From Oscheius sp. JU75 (lineage: Eukaryota; Nematoda; Chromadorea; Rhabditida; Rhabditidae): a DNA stretch of 64,000 nucleotides. The DNA lies in contig JASJZC010000006.1 in assembly GCA_037178855.1 (NCBI GenBank), forward strand, positions 372,001 through 436,000. Direction: 5' to 3'. The notes under the pieces were generated by a model. That model was given only the letters and a program-made list of their open reading frames with translations, was not told the DNA's origin and did not search any database. The translations under genes were made by a program, and so were the position numbers. Positions 18,481-28,131 of the stretch are shown here, piece after piece (the stretch's first letter is position 1; each line of letters begins with the position of its first letter).

Positions 18481-20522
18481 TTCTTTTTCTTTCTTTTTTT
18501 CTACAAGCCTTGTTGTCTTGGCTTAGAATAGATACTCGCTCTTCTACTTCCTATCCGCGGAACTACCGTCTCACGCAGATAGGACGCCTAAAGTATGGGA
18601 CGTCAAATAGTCGAAAGCGCCTTACTATCTTATCAGTGTGCCGTTTGTCCCTAACATATTTCGCCATCTATCGATTCGTTGGTAAGGTACTTCTAGATGA
18701 ACTCGATTAGTCACATTGAAAAATAAAAAAAAAAATAAAAATTGGTGTTAAAAGTTTAATGCCAAGCCGGTTTGTGTGATCACATCGAGAGAGTTTTAAT
18801 ATAGATTTAGTAACTTTACAGGAAGATCCACATAGCAGATAGCATATATTTATATTTACATTTTATTTGACGGTATCGAAGGGGCTTCCTAGATTGGGTC
18901 CCTTGCCGCTCCCATGGCTCGAAGCCCCTCTCCAATCTTGCCGCTCGTATCCACGTTACTTGGGCTCTCTCCAAATCCCCTTGGATGCTCTCCTCAGATC
19001 ATCCTTTCATAATACATATATGGGCAGACTCAAAGATGGTAGAGTAAGGACCGAAACCTTAGAGGTTAGGTTTCAGCTTTTATTTGAACATCAGCCGTCC
19101 TACGACGGCTTCGCCAGTTCGCAAGTTTGTTTGAAGTTGACGAGTACATTTTCAGGTAAATCATGCGGACTTCCTGGAAGATGCCCTAAATGACCACCAA
19201 AATCCACGAAGACACTGACTGCAACAACTACGCGAAGACAACTGTCTGGACATTGTTTCGGATTTCAAGAAGACTATGGATGCTCTCTGAAGTCTTTTAT
19301 TTTTTGTATAAAGGCTTCTAACTCTGTTTCAGAAAACATCAGTCAACTTTAATTGTTCGACATGTTTAACGTGTTCGTGATAAAAAAAAGTATGAAGATT
19401 CTCCGCCACCAAAGTTGATAAATGGTGAGATTTGTAAGTTTATTTTATGCGATACTAATTATGAGAAAATGATACATTTGGCAATGGCGCTCTTTCGCAG
19501 AGCCCGAGGCGAGCGGGGAAATGGTATTGCGCCAAACCTAAGGGTGTACGTAGAAATCAGCCAAATGTTATTGATTATACCTAATAAGATGTTTCTCTTC
19601 TTTTTCAATGACAACTGTCACAATTATCCTTTTTTTCGAATTTACATATTAGAACGAAGCAGAACGTATAAGATATTCCAGAGAATATACTCAAATTCCA
19701 ACGTTATGGATAATAACATCATGGTCCCGGAAATATTGCAAACTATTCTGGATGATCACTTGGTAAGATACTCGAACATTCTTACGAGCCTCGTCTTTAG
19801 TATCCGCTAATTCAACACCTAATTGACTATCATGTTGACAGCTACACCATGATACCGAATATATTAAGAACAATTCTGAAAAATTCCATGGTAAGAAACT
19901 TGAACATCCTTACGAGCCTCGTCTTTAGTATCACCTTATCAAGTACCTGATAGATAGAATTGTAATCAAATTGTTCTCTTCTGAACAACCACAACCCGGT
20001 CCAGAAAATACTGAACGTAAGTGCTTGCTTTTTTTTGCTTATTAAAAATCTATGTCTATGAACAAAATTAAGCAGTAAAAAAGTATTTTCAGTCAACAAC
20101 AACTGCCACATTTGCCGCGGAATGATACATAACGTCAGCTCTATGGACCCATGCAGTCATGTAGTCAGTCATCCCAATGTCTAGTGGAAGTCATGACGGC
20201 ATATCAAGTGTATAAGAAGAGACTCTCCACTATATTAATTCGAATAAATCGTTGGTTGAACTTTTGTATTACTAACGATACACTGTATCACGACAAGTCG
20301 AAATGATATGAGCTCGTATTCGTATCGAACCTTAGTTCCCTGAGCCAAATCAATTATATTTAGAAGCTGTCTATAACATAGCTCTGCTTTGTAAACAGTT
20401 GAAATCAAAAGATTATAGCGAGTATCCGACTTCAAACTTTCTTCCCGCTGTCACATCTATTCAGGTAAAACTTGTGACACTCAGATGCGAAAAACCAATT
20501 TTAGCCGAAAATTAAACTGACG
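18481..20522. other. AT-rich spacer inside the transposon island
   Basis: About 2 kb with no supported gene. Notable items are a poly(A)-like tract at 18719-18741, a GGGGCTTC / GAAGCCCC inverted pair at about 18881-18929, and a partial tandem duplication (19729-19805 versus 19857-19933). Confidence 0.45.
19729..19933 (+). repeat. Partial tandem duplication, ~128-bp period
   Basis: Two blocks 128 bp apart end with nearly the same 45 bases: GTAAGATACTCGAACATTC then TTACGAGCCTCGTCTTTAGT, and GTAAGAAACTTGAACATCC then TTACGAGCCTCGTCTTTAGT. The preceding bases are also alike (ATATTGCAAACTATTCTGG versus ATATTAAGAACAATTCTGA). No coding meaning is apparent. Confidence 0.6.
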
Positions 20523-22241
20523 ATGAACATCGACCGTATAATCTCGTTGTTGATCGCAAAAGAAGCTTTACCGTTGTCCATTGTGGACTCGCCAGCTTAT
20601 AACAACCATAAACCCACGATACCAGTTAGTTTTTGTCTTGAGTCTCATTGGAACCTTTTTTACAGAGTGCGATCGCGGACCGTCTTTTCCAACAACATTC
20701 TTCGATCTTTGCTCGCTGAAGCCAAGCTACCGGTGACAGCCATAAGGCTTTTCTTTTTCTTTTTTTTGCAGTCTTTTGACGTCCAACCATCGAGCGTGAG
20801 GGAAAGAACGACATTCTTCAACTCTTTCTTCATGATAGCCTTGGCTGCGACCACTGTCCTGATAGACATGTGGATTTACATTCTTCTGTCAACTGTTGCC
20901 CTGCTCTGGCTCTGCTGCCTTCGGAAACGATGCCACAAGATCAAACATGGCTGTTTTGTCTGTCTCTCTTCTACCGGATCCTGTTGCCACCAGTGTGCTG
21001 CTTGCTGCCGTAGACGGAAGAGGAGAATGAGTTCGGGAGAAGAGGATATTCCACTGGTTACCGTAGTCCCTGCTTCGGGCAGTGGACGCCGTCGAATCCC
21101 GCCCAGCACGACTGTCGTCCTTGTTACTGTCGTGCTGATCCTCCTGTCTTCCTCACAAGCTTCGCAACGGGCCTCAATGCAGACTGCGGACTACAAGGAG
21201 TGCTTTGAGAATGACCAAGGTCTCTGTTCGGATATTCACTCTACGACCGTCACCATGTCAGAGCTCTTCGCCGGTAGCTGCTCACCGTCATACTGCTACT
21301 CTGTCTCTGCTCGGACCATGATTCCTGAACTTCAAGAGTTCAACGAGCTCCCTGGCACCTCTCGCTATGCAGAATCCTGTGGAACACTCGCGTGTGGATG
21401 CGCCTTGCCGATTCCAGGATGCATGTACTCTCGAACGGTCGCGCACCCAGTCAATTCTCTCATTTACACTATCGTTTCCTGCCCTTCCTGGAGCACAACC
21501 GTTTACTTGACGGCCGAGGAGACTAAGCCAACTGGCGAGGTTACAAAGTCTGGGCTGCGAATCAAACTGGGAGCAACGGTCTCCTTTGGATCAACGAACA
21601 TCACCCTGGATTTCGTCTCGACTCCGCCAACTTCTCTTTTCTCATCTCTTTTCCTGGTCGAGAACGACGGAACGCTCACTCAAAACGGAGTTCTGGCTCC
21701 TTCTGATACGGACAACGCTCTTTATTGCCCCACATTCGACTCTGCTGTCAACATGACGAGCTGTTTCCTCAAAAACATTTGTTCCTGCTTTCACAACACG
21801 GCCAAAGCCGTCTGTAGCTGCCCAACGTTCAACATCTCCGCCGCACTGGCATCGTTTCAGTACCGGCTGCCCCTGCCGACTCCATCTTTTCAAGCCACCA
21901 CCGCCAAGAACGTGCTCATGGTCAAGCACCATTCTGCCAGCAACTGTGTCGTCAGCTGCTCCACTGCGAACGTCACTTTGACCGGCTCCTTACTGTACAC
22001 ATCTACTCTCCTCGACCCGTTCTCGGAGGATGAATCAGCCATCGCTACCTACTGGGACATTCTTGGATTTCGTATCCAGCTTCCAGATATCGACAAGCTG
22101 GTCAACGTTGCTGTTTCCCATTGGAAGACGACCATCGTCGCGGTCATCTGTCACGTCACCGGAGTTGCCCTCGGCATCTTCCTCTGTCCCTGCATGCTAC
22201 AAACCTGGACACTGAACACGGTCAAGAAGAAAGTCTTTTAG
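20523..22241 (+). CDS. Chimeric ORF: hAT transposase fragment fused to a phlebovirus-like env glycoprotein
   Basis: 572 codons without a stop. Residues 1-68 look like a piece of a hAT transposase (LPLSIVDSPAY; RSRTVFSNNILRSLLAEAK), and the matching DNA recurs at 22535-22637. Then follow a membrane segment (about 103-131), a Cys-rich cytoplasmic-like stretch (132-165), a second hydrophobic signal (about 196-214), and an ectodomain with the CGTLACGC...PGC cluster (286-300), which resembles the fusion-loop region of phlebovirus Gc-type class II proteins. A C-terminal anchor lies at about 536-556. The tail-of-Gn, internal signal, Gc, anchor order matches phlebovirus glycoprotein precursors and env genes of nematode retroelements. 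No pol is attached. It is an old retroelement copy; whether the ORF is expressed is unknown. Confidence 0.65.
   Translation: MNIDRIISLLIAKEALPLSIVDSPAYNNHKPTIPVSFCLESHWNLFYRVRSRTVFSNNILRSLLAEAKLPVTAIRLFFFFFLQSFDVQPSSVRERTTFFNSFFMIALAATTVLIDMWIYILLSTVALLWLCCLRKRCHKIKHGCFVCLSSTGSCCHQCAACCRRRKRRMSSGEEDIPLVTVVPASGSGRRRIPPSTTVVLVTVVLILLSSSQASQRASMQTADYKECFENDQGLCSDIHSTTVTMSELFAGSCSPSYCYSVSARTMIPELQEFNELPGTSRYAESCGTLACGCALPIPGCMYSRTVAHPVNSLIYTIVSCPSWSTTVYLTAEETKPTGEVTKSGLRIKLGATVSFGSTNITLDFVSTPPTSLFSSLFLVENDGTLTQNGVLAPSDTDNALYCPTFDSAVNMTSCFLKNICSCFHNTAKAVCSCPTFNISAALASFQYRLPLPTPSFQATTAKNVLMVKHHSASNCVVSCSTANVTLTGSLLYTSTLLDPFSEDESAIATYWDILGFRIQLPDIDKLVNVAVSHWKTTIVAVICHVTGVALGIFLCPCMLQTWTLNTVKKKVF
20728..20869 (-). 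pseudogene. Inverted hAT transposase fragment inside the chimeric ORF
   Basis: On the minus strand this reads KKELKNVVLSLTLDGWTSKD. LTLDGWTS is the hAT transposase block containing the first catalytic Asp. In the second copy (22638-22735) the same block lies on the plus strand directly after the LLAEAK block, so this piece was inverted or separately inserted here. Confidence 0.65.
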
Positions 22242-22534
22242 GAGAGACACTAATGTATAACAAGGGTGATCGTATTCTTTCGTTTTCTACTAATCAACCC
22301 TTCTACTCTGTCCTTTCGTTCCTTTCCCGCTCGCGGGAATGTGTCCCTTGTATCCCCCAAGCCCCACTTAGTATCAAAGAGTCAGAGATGATTCATCTTG
22401 CCCAAGTCCAAAAGGACTCAGTCCAACCTCGAGCTGTACCGCCAGCCTCCCTCTCTTCCTCACCGCTAATCTGGTTATTATTACTTAGTAAACTATATTA
22501 GTTAATCCCCCCTTCTGGTATCGGGTGGGAGACA
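22242..22534. other. Sequence between env ORF and second hAT fragment
   Basis: About 290 bp with no ORF support. Possible 3' untranslated part of the env gene. Confidence 0.3.
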
Positions 22535-22745
22535 CCAGTTAGTTTTTGTCTTGAGTCTCATTGGAACCTTTTTTACAGAGTGCGATCGCGGACCGTCTTT
22601 TCCAACAACATTCTTCGATCTTTGCTCGCTGAAGCCAAGGCTATCACCAAGAAAGAGTTGAAGATTGTCGTTCTTTCCCTCACGCTCGATGGTTGGACGT
22701 CAAAAGACTGCAAAAAAAAAGAAAAAGATAGATAGATAGATAGTT
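22535..22745 (+). pseudogene. hAT transposase fragment, second copy
   Basis: The first 103 bases repeat 20624-20726 almost exactly (CCAGTTAGTTTTTGTCTTGA onward). Translation continues colinearly from LLAEAK into ITKKELKIVVLSLTLDGWTS and KDCKKK, giving the order expected in a hAT transposase. It ends in a purine tract and a (GATA)n run at 22724-22742. Confidence 0.65.
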
Positions 22746-23214
22746 AGTGAAGATACCCTCATACCCAGATAATATTTCCATCTTTAGATCGATGCCTTTC
22801 CCTAGGACAAAGGGATTTATTGATAATCAAACCAGCTCCATTGATAAATAGACAACGGATGTTTCTCTTTCTATAAAATTGGCCTTTGAAGCCTTTTGAC
22901 TGGTATTTTGGTAGGTGAGCTGGAAAATCGAAGAACAGAATGGCAACTCCTGGAGACCTTTGAAACTGAAAAGATTTCCGTGGAGGAGGGAGTCGAGAGC
23001 GCAGAACTGTAGAAGCTTTGTTCTTATCGTCTGCGTAAATCGGAATTTTGACAAAACCGATTTTTTTGCTGTCTTCCTTGTACTTGAAGTGTTCTTTTTT
23101 CAAGCATTTGCTTGGGCAGTTCTTCAGGTCTTTGATCTCTTCAAAAAATATCTCGTCGCAGAGGGACAGATTGTTCTCGATCACAGAAAGAAAAAGTTGA
23201 GTATGAGCAAGACA
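22746..23214. repeat. Repeat family R, uninterrupted copy (empty site for the gypsy element)
   Basis: It begins TGAAGATACCCTCATACCCA and runs through TTTATTGATAATCAAACC, where the gypsy element sits in the other copy. Continues to GAGTATGAGCAA at about 23208. The minus strand carries the 77-residue ORF block NLSLCDEIFFEEIKDLKNCP with downstream GFVKIPIYADD. It is unlike any host gene nearby. Confidence 0.65.
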
Positions 23215-23285
23215 GATTGGCAGGGGGACAGAGGGACATATAGAGAGAGACAGAGAGACCGAGACACATAGAGACAGTTTATCTT

Positions 23286-25801
23286 TTAGACAATCTTTCC
23301 CGGAGGCGGCTCCTCCGGTCTATGAACTGTTTCGAACAGTATAAGAGTCAGAGCAATGTCACTACAGACAAAAAAGAGACAGGAGGTGAGAGACAGTATC
23401 AAATGAATGACATGGGTTCTTCCCTCCCCCTTCACGAATCGTTTCATCAGACGGTTCTTGATGAAATTCTTCGGTATGTCCCAGCCCATGGCTCCCATGC
23501 AGAGGCCCATCTGGATCATGAGCCATTTTCCTGAACACTACACGCATTCTCCAATGGGAAGAGGCTTACCCATCAGGGGAAGCTTGGTGGATCTTGGTAC
23601 TTCCTGAACGATGACACTGAGCATGAAGGTGAGTCCGAGTAGACCGGCTATGCCGAGGTTTGCCTGGAATGGGGCGAGTGAGAGATAGTGACAGTGACAG
23701 TAGCTTCACTGGGAACTACTGTAGAGAGCTTTTTGATTGGTTAGAGTTAATTTGTTTTCTGAATTGTAAGACAAATTGCAGAAGTTTGCCAGAAAGATTA
23801 CTACCCAAGGTAACTGTTGCTCTGATGCTGCTCCCCTGGCTGATGTTCTTCTGTATCACCATGCTCTCTCTCGTCGTCTGCAAAAAGGACAAGCCCAATT
23901 CGGTAAGTGTCTCTGTTTCTGTCTCTTAAAAACATTCTTTTCCCCAGCCTTGCAAGAAGTCAATACCAAAGTCGAAGTCGGATTCCAGAAGTTCTATCGA
24001 GATTGTGGGGCTAACGAAGGAGAAGACTGCCACGTCGCATACTCCCACCACCACAGCCACATCTACTAGAAGTCGTGAGAAGAGCAACAAGAACGAGTTC
24101 AAGTTCGACGCCTGCCCTGCCTCGGAACAGGAGGCACCGACGACGGATCTTTCCAGACAACGAGGTGCCCAATCCGCTGCTGGACAATGCCATTCAGAGC
24201 AAGCTGCAGCAGAAGAGGCCAAGCCGCGAGATGCTGAAGCTACCGAAGACGCAAACACTGTCTCTCTATCATAGAGATCGTCGTTTAAAAATTCTTAGAA
24301 GTCGACTTTTGCCTCTCTGAACTTCTTTCTTCGTTGTGAGACCCTAAAGGCTTGACTACTAGGATCTGCTGGATTGATCACGGTTGATTCTTTGATCAGT
24401 AGAGGTGTCTCCGTCTCTCTATATTTCCCCAGTAGATAGACTATCGACTCCCTGACCAGGCTCTTCGGCACTACTGGTAGGATGGTTTAGTTGACTGTCT
24501 GAACTCATGGAATAGAGAATGAGAGAATCCAGTTTTCTTTGGAAACTAGACAGTTCTGTCCTGGATTCGTATTGTCTCTCTATGGTACAGCGCCAGACTC
24601 TTGCTCTAGATTCTTGGTCTGGAAGTTCGATCGTAGACTCTTTGACCATCAGGCTATCTGACTCTATGATAGAGAGACAGTGTCTCAATCACCCTATTGA
24701 GAAGACCGGAAGTGTACCTGACTGCCAACTACAGTAACTGAGTAGAACTTGAGTGACCTGAACTACCTACTCACCCTCTCTCCTTGATAAATGTCAATCG
24801 GGAGGAGTAACGAGGCCATGCAGGTAATTGTAATGATCATCGTGGGCAGGATCAGAAAGTAAACGTAGAACTGTGGATTTCTGTCCAGCTTGAACGAGAT
24901 CATTGCCATGGAAAAGCGGCGGCCGTCCTGGACAGGCATCTCTATGATCGTGATGACCGGAGCTGTCTTCATGTTCCACTCAGGGAGACCCTTAAAATTG
25001 ATAGATTTCCTAGTTCCCAGGGTGGCGTTCAATGTAAAGCTCTGTTCCATTCTGGGCGACCAGGAATTCTTCGGTGATTGGGGTCAGTCCGGTGTGGAAG
25101 TCCATGTTACAGAACTGGACGTCAAAGGGGAAGGCTTCTGGAAATCGGAAAGTTCTGTCTCTGTTTCTGTTTCTGTCTCTGTTTCTCTCACCAACATCAC
25201 AGCTACAGACAGTATCAAATCGACCCTTAATCCACATGTAGACCTCCCCCGTATGATGAACCTGAGCCTGCGGACTGGTTGCAACCCGATCGAGAAATTT
25301 GAGCTCAACACTGGAATCTCTCCTTTTTGATTCTTTTCACGTTGCGAACAGACCTATTGAAGGTCTCGACAGATGGCACCCAAATGAGTTCCGATCGGAT
25401 AACTATGTGATCGTAGCCGAATTGTTCGGGATCGAATGCGAGACGGGGATCATGCCAACTCTGGGTATGTGTGTAGAAAATCTCTCTCATAAACGTACTA
25501 TATTTATAGCAGCAATGTAGCTGACCGTTTGTCTTGTCTCGTCCTGGAAAGTGGTTTTAAGAGACAGAGAGAGGACTCACCACAGAAACTAAAATAACAA
25601 ATGGGATGCCAATCTTAATCTCCATAGGCTTTCTGTCAATCTCGAACGGACTGACCAGTGGCTGGTACTCCCGTTCTAAGATAACCTCCTCGTAGAAGTT
25701 GGGAAATGGTATTCCGCGACCTGAACATGCTGTAAACATTAAAAAAAGAACGTACCAGCAGCATTAGCGCCTCCAAAAATGAGCCAAAATAGGGACAGCA
25801 T
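23286..25801 (-). CDS. Cys-loop ligand-gated ion channel subunit (channel 1)
   Basis: Eight exons: 25756-25801, 25581-25729, 25499-25543, 25354-25460, 25192-25310, 24775-25137, 23570-23663, 23286-23530. The signal peptide MLSLFWLIFGGANAA is followed by ligand-domain landmarks SWHDPRLAFDPEQFGYDH, SELIWVPSVETFN and the Cys-loop AFPFDVQFCNMDF, then TM1 (FYVYFLILPTMIITITCM), TM2 (GERANLGIAGLLGLTF), TM3 and a C-terminal TM4. The intron between TM1 and TM2 is 1.1 kb and contains a possible nested gene. TM2 lacks the PAR motif of anion channels, so cation selectivity or an orphan LGC type is more likely. Exon 6 holds one surplus base: the frame read through the Cys-loop stops after ERHPGN, while the frame reading SFTLNATLG continues into TM1. 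Acts in the plasma membrane of nerve or muscle, by family. Confidence 0.82.
23825..24274 (+). CDS. Candidate small membrane protein nested in an intron of channel 1
   Basis: On the strand opposite to channel 1, two exons (23825-23902, 23948-24274) join across a 45-bp intron (GTAAGT...CCCCAG) to give 134 residues. The N-terminus MLLPWLMFFCITMLSLVV is a signal anchor, followed at once by CKKDKPNS and a Lys/Ser/Thr-rich tail (KKSIPKSKSDSRSSIEIV, KEKTATSHTPTTTATSTRS). Short single-pass proteins with Lys/Ser-rich tails are common in nematodes, but I cannot name a family. The 3' half is open in two frames, so the C-terminus is uncertain. An upstream exon is possible. Confidence 0.45.
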
Positions 25802-28131
25802 TCACATTAAGCTATTCATAGTCAGGGGCGCAGACCAATACCTAAATGGCTCTGAAATTCTAGAGCTTCTGCCTCAATGGACTACCCAGGATTCCAGACC
25901 TCCAGAGGGAAATTGGATGACGAGGGAACATGGAAGAGATTAGAAGAGCACTCTGTCCCGGCCTGAAAAAGACAAGGACAGTGACACAGATATCAGAAAA
26001 CGACTGAATCTGACCAGTTTTTGTACATCCTCCTCTCTGGCAACAATTGGAAGCTTAGGGCGACCAGTCACTAAAGCCTCTAGCTGTTTGTTCTCGTCCC
26101 CTCCGTCCCCTCTCCCTCTCCTAATGACCACTGCCCGTTCTCACCAGCAGGAAGCGACGACTTCCTGATTCTAGGTTGCACTTTTCTTTCCGGATTGAAG
26201 TTCCATCTGGGAATGGAAAGTCACAGTCAAGTGAGCTGAACTGACTGACCTCACTCTCGTGAGGGTCACCCCCAATGTTTGTCTAAACGTGGCGTCATTT
26301 TCGTGCTCCTATTTCTGGTCTGGACCATGTCTGGAACACTGACTCAGTCTCTCGACCTATCTCTCTGTCCCCCTGTCTCTCTATCTCTCTGTCGCTCTGT
26401 CTCTCTCGTGCAAAAACTGAGAGAGAGAGAGACAGACCCGAACAAACTTTCGAGTATCCCCACGGCGTTCGTGACACTTGTCCATCACATTCCTTTTGAC
26501 TGCTCTATGCTCCCCGCTTCTCTGAAATTGTCTTGAGGTTCAATCTCTGTTCTTCGAAACCTTGGAATGTTGAAAATTTCGGTCTGTTTATATGGGTGCC
26601 TGGGAGAAAGGCACTTTTTGTTTATTTTCAGTGCCAAGGAGAGGGAACTGGTGCTTGGGGACAGAGAGACAGAGACAGAAAGAGACAGACCGCAAAACAT
26701 ATATTAGCACGCCAAAAGGACAGGGAGGAGCACCTGTCACAGGGCAACAGACTTGCAGTCTCACTCTCTCACACCCAACACGCACACGTGTGTGAGAGAG
26801 AACACACAGAGCAACAACCTCCTCCCTCAGTTTCCTCTCCCTGTCAACTTCATTCCTAAGTTATGAGAAACTACAGATGGTGGTCTTCGGACTACTGAGT
26901 CAATGTCTAGTCATTCACGAGACGTGGGCATTTTCACGCGTGATTTTGCCACAAACCATTGTAGTTTTGTTTTTCTAAGATTTTTTTATCACTTAATTCA
27001 TTCACACACGATCTCAGTCATTTTCTGTTATCCTGTCTCACTCAAAGCAAACGCACTGTCAGACTATCCGAGCTGACTAACTCAGTTCAGTATCCCAGTG
27101 AAGTTTGGCGCATCCTTTGCTCCCGTGGCTCAGTCGGTTAGCGCTCCGACTACTAGTCAAGACTCGGATTCGATTCCTGCATGGGCTAGACCTTTTTGTC
27201 CTCTAACAAAATCCTGAAAAACGTTCAGAAAATTTTTTGTGCATTTTTACCTTTTTGAAATCTCTATTCTACGAATCAAACAAATCCCTTTCTCTTCCTT
27301 TGTTATTATTTAGTCTGTTGCTTTTTCTTCTCCATCTCCAATTACGCTCGTCCCAAATAACCATCATAAACCATCAAACAAAACAGAGAGTTGATACCCC
27401 CTTTAGTCTAATTGGGACGTCTAATCGGGACAGAGCAATTCCTGATTTGGATTTGGCGCGATTTGTGTAAACAGTGTGTCGGATGCGGCGCGACGGTTCC
27501 TTTATTTATTTCGAACGGACACACTGGGTGTCCACCTGTCTCTCTGTCTTTCTCTCACTGGCGGTCAGTTTAGAGCGACAGCTTTCGCTCTATCTGTTTT
27601 GACAAGCTTGTTCGGGGCGACATTGAGTTCCTAGTTAGAACTGGATAGCACAAAGACAGGGACAGACATTGGATTGTCTGGACTTCCCCGCAACTTTTAC
27701 TGCCAGCTACTTTTTCTGACCTTGAAATCTGTGATCTTGAAATTCGGTTTTAATGACGCAGTTTAGCGGCCCCCGATTTCCGTTCCAGTTCTCTCCTATG
27801 TCTTCAATTCGGATCTCAGCTTTCTCTCTATGACTTAGCGATAATGTTGTCATAGAAAGTTTTCTTTTTTACCTTGACAATCTTTTTTGTCGTTTCAATT
27901 ACTTCCAAAGGATTAATTTTGAAACAAACTTTTGAAAAAGTTTCATTGAAGACCCAATTCTTGACTTTTCCGAGTGGGCTCTACATTTCCCATTAGCTAT
28001 TTCTGTCTCTCTTTTTTGTCTTACGGTCTTTCGGTCTCTCGGTCTCTCTGCCTCTCGTCTCTCTGTCGTTATCTCTCTATCTTCTATCTCTCACTGTCTC
28101 TCAGTCTCTCTGACCATTACATTACAGCTTC
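25802..28131. other. Spacer between channel 1 and QSOX
   Basis: About 2.3 kb. It contains TCTCTGTC-type simple repeats (26350-26410, 26660-26690, 28000-28115) and a tRNA-like pseudogene at 27119. The ORFs here are simple-repeat translations without domain content. The right end is the likely QSOX promoter, but no core element is clear. Confidence 0.4.
27119..27187 (+). pseudogene. tRNA-like pseudogene or tRNA-derived sequence
   Basis: The first 27 bases (GCTCCCGTGGCTCAGTCGGT then TAGCGC) are an excellent acceptor strand and D-arm with an A box. A B-box-like GGATTCGATTCC follows. The anticodon arm does not form (GACTACTAGTC leaves a 3-base loop) and the 3' acceptor strand (CATGGGC) pairs only partly. 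It is therefore not a functional tRNA; it may be a decayed gene or part of a SINE. Confidence 0.5.

Noticed and set aside
26279-26859. ORFs with SVSLCRSVSL or RDRDRKRQ runs that could pass for SR proteins
   Set aside because: They are translations of GAGACA/TCTCTG simple repeats without other coding support.
27119-27187. Functional tRNA gene
   Set aside because: Good D-arm and B-box-like site but the anticodon arm cannot fold into a 7-base loop and the acceptor stem has mismatches.
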